This document shows, in pieces, positions 59,876 to 64,000 of a DNA stretch of 64,000 bases (the stretch's first letter is position 1; each line of letters begins with the position of its first letter). Location: contig CASFTV010000003.1 in NCBI GenBank assembly GCA_949297765.1, positions 62,001-126,000 on the forward strand, written 5' to 3'. Source of the stretch: an uncultured bacterium (lineage in GTDB: Bacteria > Verrucomicrobiota > Lentisphaeria > Victivallales > UBA1829). The position numbers and the translations under genes were made by a program. Below the pieces are notes generated by a model. The model was not told the DNA's origin. It worked only from the letters and a program-made list of their open reading frames with translations, and did no database searches.

Positions 59876-61339
59876 TCAGGAGGAGGACGGAGCCGAAGAA
59901 CCGGCTCCGTTTTCGTTTCTGCGCAGAAGTTTCCCGCTCGCGGTGCGGGGCAGCGACTCCACCGCGGAAAACGACTTCGGAACCTTGTAAAGCGCCAGAC
60001 GGGAAATACAGTACCGGCGCAGTTCCTTTTCCCATCCGCCGGGCAGCTCCCGCTCCGGAACAATTTCCGCGACGGGGAGTTCTCCGAACCCTGCGGCGGG
60101 CATGCCGCTCACTCTTGATTCGCGCACCAGAGGATGAGAATTCAGCACGGACTCCACCTCGTAGGGAAAGATCTTCATGCCGGCAAAGACGATCACATTT
60201 TTGGAACGGCCGAGGATGAAAAGGAAACGGTCGGAGTCAACGCATCCGACGTCTCCGGTACGGAACCAGGTATCCGGGCAGACCTCCGCGCGGAGGCGGA
60301 AGGGATTCAGATAGGCGTCGAACATCCCGGGTCCGCGAAGAAGAATATCCCCCTTCCCTTCGGCATCCGGATGTTCGATTTTCACTTCAAACGCCTCCTG
60401 AAGTTTCCCCACCGATGCGGCTTTCGAGGGATCTCCGGACGTCTCCACGCACGGCAGTCCGACCTCGATGATCCCATAGGCCTGAGCAAGCGGACGGCCG
60501 AATTTCCTCCGGAACGCCTCGGCATCGGCGGGATCCAGCTTCATTGCCGTTGAGACCGCAAGGCGGATCTTTTTCATACAGTCTGCGGGAAAATCGGCGG
60601 AGTGCGTCATCAGCCGGTAGTGATAAGGAGTCGCATACAGCAGAGAGAGCGGAAAATCGCGGAACGCCTCCCGCATCCGGCTTTCAACGGGACGTTCGCA
60701 GATCACGATTGCCGCCCCCCGGCGCAGGAACAGAAGAATCGTCACGACAAAATGGAACGCCATATCCAGCACCCACAGCACATGTTCTCCGCGGGTCACG
60801 CCGAGTCCGGCGGCACAGGCCGAGGTGCGTTCCAGGACCGCCTCGTGAGAAAGGACAACCCCTTTGTTCTCCCCGGTCGTCCCGGAGGAGAAGCGGATGA
60901 ACGCGGGAATGCGGCCCTCCGGCAGCGCCACCGGACGGATCTCCGGATCGCGCATCCGGAACAGAAATGCGTCACGGAAACCGTCCGGAGAAGGGAGGCG
61001 CGCATCCCCCTCCCCTCCGTGCGCCGAATCAGAGAGCAGAACATTGATTCCGACCTTCTCCGGCATGGAACGCAGTTCTTCCGCCGAGGCACGGGTGGAG
61101 AGCGGAACGATCGCCGCATTCAGAGAAAGCACCGCCAGACTGACGGCAATATATTCGAACGAGTCCTCCGCCACGATTCCGACCCGCATCCCCGGGCGCA
61201 GACCGGCGGCGGAAAGAACGGCGGCGCACTCCCGGACACTTCGCAGAAGCGACGGATAAGAGATGGAGCGTCCGCGGTCGACAACGGCAATTCCGTCATA
61301 CTCTCCAATCTCCCGGACGATCTGTTCAAAGACGTTCAT
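59876..61339 (-). CDS. AMP-dependent acyl ligase (acyl-ACP/CoA synthetase-like)
   Basis: A 487-residue ANL-superfamily enzyme that activates a carboxylic acid as acyl-AMP and passes it to a thiol. The core motifs are complete: P-loop FSSGTTGENKGVVLSH (about 150), QAYGIIEVGLPC, YRTGD-like WFRTGDVGCVD, LGRSKNVIVFAGMKI, and LPRTASGKLLRR with the catalytic Lys. Next to a dedicated ACP it probably loads the starter or a fatty/aryl acid onto that ACP, as the AMP ligase of aryl-polyene and similar clusters does. Its ATG overlaps the stop of the condensation-like gene. The Ser-rich C-terminus encodes the dnaJ terminator on the other strand. Confidence 0.9.
   Translation of the reverse strand: MNVFEQIVREIGEYDGIAVVDRGRSISYPSLLRSVRECAAVLSAAGLRPGMRVGIVAEDSFEYIAVSLAVLSLNAAIVPLSTRASAEELRSMPEKVGINVLLSDSAHGGEGDARLPSPDGFRDAFLFRMRDPEIRPVALPEGRIPAFIRFSSGTTGENKGVVLSHEAVLERTSACAAGLGVTRGEHVLWVLDMAFHFVVTILLFLRRGAAIVICERPVESRMREAFRDFPLSLLYATPYHYRLMTHSADFPADCMKKIRLAVSTAMKLDPADAEAFRRKFGRPLAQAYGIIEVGLPCVETSGDPSKAASVGKLQEAFEVKIEHPDAEGKGDILLRGPGMFDAYLNPFRLRAEVCPDTWFRTGDVGCVDSDRFLFILGRSKNVIVFAGMKIFPYEVESVLNSHPLVRESRVSGMPAAGFGELPVAEIVPERELPGGWEKELRRYCISRLALYKVPKSFSAVESLPRTASGKLLRRNENGAGSSAPSSS
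59887..59918 (+). terminator. terminator of the fmdB-htpG-dnaJ operon inside a convergent gene
   Basis: A perfect 8-bp stem (ACGGAGCC / GGCTCCGT) with an 8-base loop, followed by TTTTCGTTT, 27 bases after the dnaJ stop. It lies within the last codons of the acyl ligase gene on the other strand (the Ser/Gly-rich tail). Confidence 0.75.
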
Positions 61340-62631
61340 TCCCCGTTCCCCCGGAGATCCTTTTCCAGACTTTTGGCAAACCGTTCGACATCCGCTTCGG
61401 GAAACACGCCGCTGCGGCAGGAAACGACCGCGTTCAGACGGTTGTCGAACATATTGAAAAAGACCCCGAGCCCCGTGATCGGCGGCATGGAGGGAAGATG
61501 ATACAGATTGCTGAGTCTCCGTCCGGCGAAACGACCTTCGGAAAGCGAGCTTCCCGAAACGAATGAAAACATGAAGCTGCCCGTGGCGGCCGGTCCCATT
61601 CGGCGGACGATCTCCAGCAGCAGGAAAGGCGGAGCGATCCGGGTCAGCCGGCTGGCGGCCCGGTAGGCAAGAGCAATGCGTTCCCCGGTTCCCGTGAAAA
61701 TCTGACGGCGAGTCTCCTCAATGGTCCGGCGGGGATCGTCGAGAAGAGAACGCTTCAGCGAAACGGGAAGCATGCTCCATTGATTGAAGAAAATGGCATC
61801 GGCTGGAATTCCGTCCTGCCCGCGCATGTCAATGGACATCGGAATCAGAAGGGAGGAATCCCTCCGGTCATACGGGGAAAACACCGCGTTGTAGTGCCGC
61901 GCAGTGAGAGAAAGAAGAAACGGAGTTATCATGAACGGTCCGGCTTCGGAATCGGAGCGGCTCCGCAGGACATCGGTTTCCGATTCCGTCAGAGGGATGA
62001 CCCGGCAGGCGGAAGCGGCGGTCTCCGGAGCGCTCCGGGCGAAGGTCGGTCCCGCATTGTGCAGAGCAATCAGGCGGCGCTGGATCTGTTTTCCCGCGGA
62101 GAACTGTTTTTCCCACTCGTTCAGCATCGGGGAGCGGAGTCCCGGTTCCTGCTGCTCCAGCAGGCCGCCTCCGCCGGGGCAGAACGACTCCAGAAGAAGC
62201 TCCGCGCCGCGTCCGTCGAACAGCAGATGGCTGAACTTGAACAGCAGAGCCGAACCCGTCTTGTGGCGGATGACGTGCAGCGCCAGCGACTGATGCGCGG
62301 GAAGCGGCATGTTTCCGAATCGGTCAAGCGCATTGGAATAGTCGGAAGTGAACAGCAGCTCCTCTTCCGTGACCAGCAGGGGAGTCGGCGCTCCGGGCTT
62401 CCAGTACGGAGCCAGATGAAACGGATGACGGCGGATGCTCCCGTTCAGCAGCGGAAGATGCTTTTCCAGCCGGCTCTGAAGAAGCGCGGAGGCAAGATCC
62501 GTCGGGAACGGCTGAGCGGTTTCCAGCACGACAAGAAAATGGTTTCCCTTCCCGGGAGTCAGCCGGGACTGGTAGTTCAGCAGATTCGCCACCCAGTCGA
62601 ATCCGTCCAGATACATCCGCTTTCCGTTCAT
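61336..62631 (-). CDS. free-standing condensation/acyltransferase-like protein with HxxxDG motif
   Basis: A 431-residue protein of the CoA-dependent acyltransferase superfamily (NRPS condensation, WES/DGAT and PapA-like enzymes). The catalytic motif is HLLFDGRG in FKFSHLLFDGRGAELLLE (about 135-152). The downstream LIPMSIDMRGQDG resembles the second conserved region of the superfamily. It is not fused to other NRPS domains. Overlap with the ACP stop and the ligase start places it in the acyl-chain pathway; it may transfer the ACP-bound chain to an amine or hydroxyl acceptor. Acceptor unknown. Confidence 0.75.
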   Translation of the reverse strand: MNGKRMYLDGFDWVANLLNYQSRLTPGKGNHFLVVLETAQPFPTDLASALLQSRLEKHLPLLNGSIRRHPFHLAPYWKPGAPTPLLVTEEELLFTSDYSNALDRFGNMPLPAHQSLALHVIRHKTGSALLFKFSHLLFDGRGAELLLESFCPGGGGLLEQQEPGLRSPMLNEWEKQFSAGKQIQRRLIALHNAGPTFARSAPETAASACRVIPLTESETDVLRSRSDSEAGPFMITPFLLSLTARHYNAVFSPYDRRDSSLLIPMSIDMRGQDGIPADAIFFNQWSMLPVSLKRSLLDDPRRTIEETRRQIFTGTGERIALAYRAASRLTRIAPPFLLLEIVRRMGPAATGSFMFSFVSGSSLSEGRFAGRRLSNLYHLPSMPPITGLGVFFNMFDNRLNAVVSCRSGVFPEADVERFAKSLEKDLRGNGE

Positions 62632-62885
62632 TGATTCCGTTCCCTCGCGATCCGTTCTGCGAGGCTGTCCACCGACCCGACGTCCGCCATGCTGATTCCC
62701 GATTCGATCAGATTCACGTTCCAGTTTTTCATCGCGGTCAGCAGCAGTTCCACGAATCCCATCGAATTGATTCCGTTCTGTGCGAGCGAGCGTTTCCGGT
62801 CCAGCTCCTCCGCTTTTTTCCCGGTGATCACGGCGATCTCCTCCAGCAGTTTCCCGGCAATTTCCTCCGCATTTACTTCTGACAT
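62628..62885 (-). CDS. acyl carrier protein
   Basis: An 85-residue single-domain ACP. The 4'-phosphopantetheine serine is Ser41 in NGINSMGFVELLL, with Asn in place of the usual Asp before the Ser. Helices I-III are otherwise typical. It carries the growing chain for the adjacent ketosynthase and is the likely partner of the AMP ligase and condensation-like enzyme. It overlaps the CLF-like gene by 13 bases and the condensation-like gene by 4. Confidence 0.92.
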   Translation of the reverse strand: MSEVNAEEIAGKLLEEIAVITGKKAEELDRKRSLAQNGINSMGFVELLLTAMKNWNVNLIESGISMADVGSVDSLAERIARERNQ

Positions 62886-63562
62886 TGTACAAAACCCTTT
62901 CTTAAAACGATCTCATCCTGTTGGTTCATGGAACGGATTTTTTCCGCGACAGCGAGGGGATCCACCGGCTGATGCGGATCGGGCGGCTCCTCCGAAAACT
63001 CCACTCTCCCGTGCCGGTTCTCCTCCGGATCCGCGGAAAGCAGACATGCCATGGCGTACTCCTCCGGCATCGGAAAACCGATGTGTTCCAGGGTCGCCGT
63101 CAGCAGACCTTTATCGAAGGCGGTCACGCAGAGCATTCTCCGGCAGTATCCGGTCCGGAACATGGAATCCGCCGAAGCGAAGCCCTCATAAAAAATATCA
63201 TCTATCCCGGTCATGGAGTATTCGGGTCCCTGAAGGCCGAGCGCCATTGCGACATAGGAGGCGGCCGCGTTGAAGACCGAATGGGAAAATGCGGTCGAAA
63301 GCACCTGATCCTCCGGATAGTCGAGCAGCTCGTTCAGAAACGCTCCCGTCGTGTTGTGGGGGCCGAGAAATCCCGCAACGATCACCCCGGTCTCCTCCGG
63401 CAGAGTCCCGCAGCCGGAATCCGCGACCGCCTCCAGCGAGGCGGCGACCATCATTGCCGTATAGCGGTCCGCCCGGCGGATTCCGCACTGTTTCTTCACA
63501 GCGGCGATCCGCGCATTCATCTCCTCCCCCATCAAACATGCGGCTCCGGCAATATACAGCAT
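62873..63562 (-). CDS. chain-length-factor-like beta-ketoacyl synthase (N-terminal-like domain)
   Basis: A 229-residue protein with only the N-terminal thiolase-like half of a ketosynthase, as in the 'beta-ketoacyl synthase chain length factor' family of aryl-polyene and flexirubin clusters. FSHSVFNAAASYVAMALGLQGP (part: FSHSVFNAAASYVAMA) matches the family's SVxNA motif; the active-site Cys of true KS is absent. It probably dimerises with the upstream ketosynthase and sets chain length. The ATG overlaps the KS stop (TGATG), with AGGAGG just upstream. Confidence 0.8.
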   Translation of the reverse strand: MLYIAGAACLMGEEMNARIAAVKKQCGIRRADRYTAMMVAASLEAVADSGCGTLPEETGVIVAGFLGPHNTTGAFLNELLDYPEDQVLSTAFSHSVFNAAASYVAMALGLQGPEYSMTGIDDIFYEGFASADSMFRTGYCRRMLCVTAFDKGLLTATLEHIGFPMPEEYAMACLLSADPEENRHGRVEFSEEPPDPHQPVDPLAVAEKIRSMNQQDEIVLRKGFVQCQK

Positions 63563-64000
63563 CACTCCTCCTCCCCGACGATCAGCGCCGTATTGCATCC
63601 CCCGAATCCCAGCGACGTGGACATTGCGAAATGTCCGGAAAAGGCGGTCTCCTCCGCAACCGGCGCAAGCGGCATCTCCTCCTCTTTCCGTCGGAATCCC
63701 GGACTCGCCGGAAGCCGTTTCTCCCGGAGCATGATCATGGAGAAAATCAGCTCCAGCACCCCCGCCGCGCCGAGAGTATGCCCCGTCATTCCCTTGGTGG
63801 ACAGAAAACGGACTTCCGGGCCGAAGATCCGGGCAAACAGAGAGCTTTCACAGAAATCATTGGTCCGAGTTCCCGTTCCGTGCGCATTGAGGAATGCAAT
63901 CTCCTCCGGCCGGAGTCCCGCTCTGGCGAGAGCCTGGCGGATCGCCCGTTCCAATCCGCGTCCGTCCGAATGCGGACTGGTGATGTGATAGGCGTCCCCG
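63562..64000 (-). CDS. beta-ketoacyl synthase, 5' part beyond the window
   Basis: The C-terminal 145 or so residues of a condensing enzyme; the frame stays open to the right edge and continues as GDAYHITSPHSDGRG at the cut, a standard KS segment. The two catalytic histidines are present (NAHGTGTRTND and KGMTGHTLGAAG), and the end SLGFGGCNTALIV is typical. The active-site Cys lies outside the window. First visible gene of the right-end operon; its partner is the CLF-like protein. Confidence 0.93.
   Translation of the reverse strand, partial: GDAYHITSPHSDGRGLERAIRQALARAGLRPEEIAFLNAHGTGTRTNDFCESSLFARIFGPEVRFLSTKGMTGHTLGAAGVLELIFSMIMLREKRLPASPGFRRKEEEMPLAPVAEETAFSGHFAMSTSLGFGGCNTALIVGEEE

Noticed and set aside
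1-64000. Mobile elements, integrases, CRISPR arrays, prophage genes
   Set aside because: I looked for transposase, integrase and Cas motifs and for regularly spaced repeats and found none.

Overview
This window looks like a chromosomal segment of a Gram-negative bacterium with housekeeping gene content. Lipopolysaccharide-core genes (waaG-like, waaP), a FabZ-like fold and an AsmA/TamB-like giant protein imply an outer membrane. A type III glutamine synthetase, an NAD-linked PyrD/PyrK pair, an EF-G paralogue, a GldF-GldG fusion with a DUF4340 protein, and an FHA-MoxR/DUF58/transglutaminase operon together suggest an anaerobic member of the Verrucomicrobiota/Lentisphaerota (PVC) side of the tree. 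That placement is an inference from gene content; there is no rRNA in the window to confirm it. I see no IS element, integrase, CRISPR array, tRNA or rRNA. Genes are densely packed, often with ATGA or TGATG stop/start overlaps, and promoters resemble sigma70 sites with 16-17 bp spacers and TATAxT-type -10 boxes.

Layout, left to right. 1-5.3 kb (+): a truncated FabZ-like protein lacking the catalytic His, glycogen branching enzyme, an RsmB-type rRNA methyltransferase, a TatD-like nuclease and a TcdA-like E1 enzyme. 5.3-7.1 kb (-): pyrK-pyrD, divergent from an inositol-monophosphatase/priA pair (7.1-10.1 kb, +). 10.2-15.1 kb (-): one long operon icd-GNAT-DUF2156-waaG-waaP-arfB. 15.4-19.4 kb (+): an EF-G-like GTPase, an unrecognised beta-rich protein whose ribosome-binding site sits in the loop of a perfect hairpin, and a nucleoside deoxyribosyltransferase-like protein. 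19.4-24.4 kb (-): FHA-MoxR, DUF58, membrane transglutaminase. 24.7-25.2 kb (+): a small exported protein. 25.3-31.2 kb (-): AsmA-like protein, M32 carboxypeptidase, hotdog thioesterase, SGNH hydrolase-like protein. 31.4-34.6 kb (+): pyrH, frr, a GT-C membrane glycosyltransferase. 34.5-36.2 kb (-): NifX-like protein and M24 peptidase, divergent from plsY-gpsA (+). 37.9-43.2 kb (-): an ABC/GldG system with trmB. 43.3-46.6 kb (-): AraC regulator, KAS II-like synthase, Dus. 46.8-55.3 kb: the ammonia-assimilation block, glnN (-) divergent from gltB-gltD (+).

55.3-55.5 kb is a gene-free stretch of six consecutive perfect hairpins, the first and last of which look like terminators. It is followed by a PH/SHOCT protein (-) and a stress operon fmdB-htpG-dnaJ (+). 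The right end (59.9-64 kb, -) is a tightly coupled set: ketosynthase (cut by the edge), chain-length-factor-like KS, acyl carrier protein, a free-standing HxxxDG condensation/acyltransferase-like enzyme, and an AMP-dependent acyl ligase. This is the left part of a probable aryl-polyene-like or other type II fatty-acid/polyketide cluster, and the most likely place for an undescribed pathway.

Functional links: pyrH, pyrD and pyrK serve pyrimidine synthesis; plsY and gpsA serve phospholipid synthesis; glnN and gltBD form the GS-GOGAT cycle, with icd elsewhere supplying 2-oxoglutarate; waaG and waaP build and phosphorylate the LPS inner core; frr, arfB, rsmB, trmB, dus, tcdA and the EF-G paralogue all touch translation or RNA modification.
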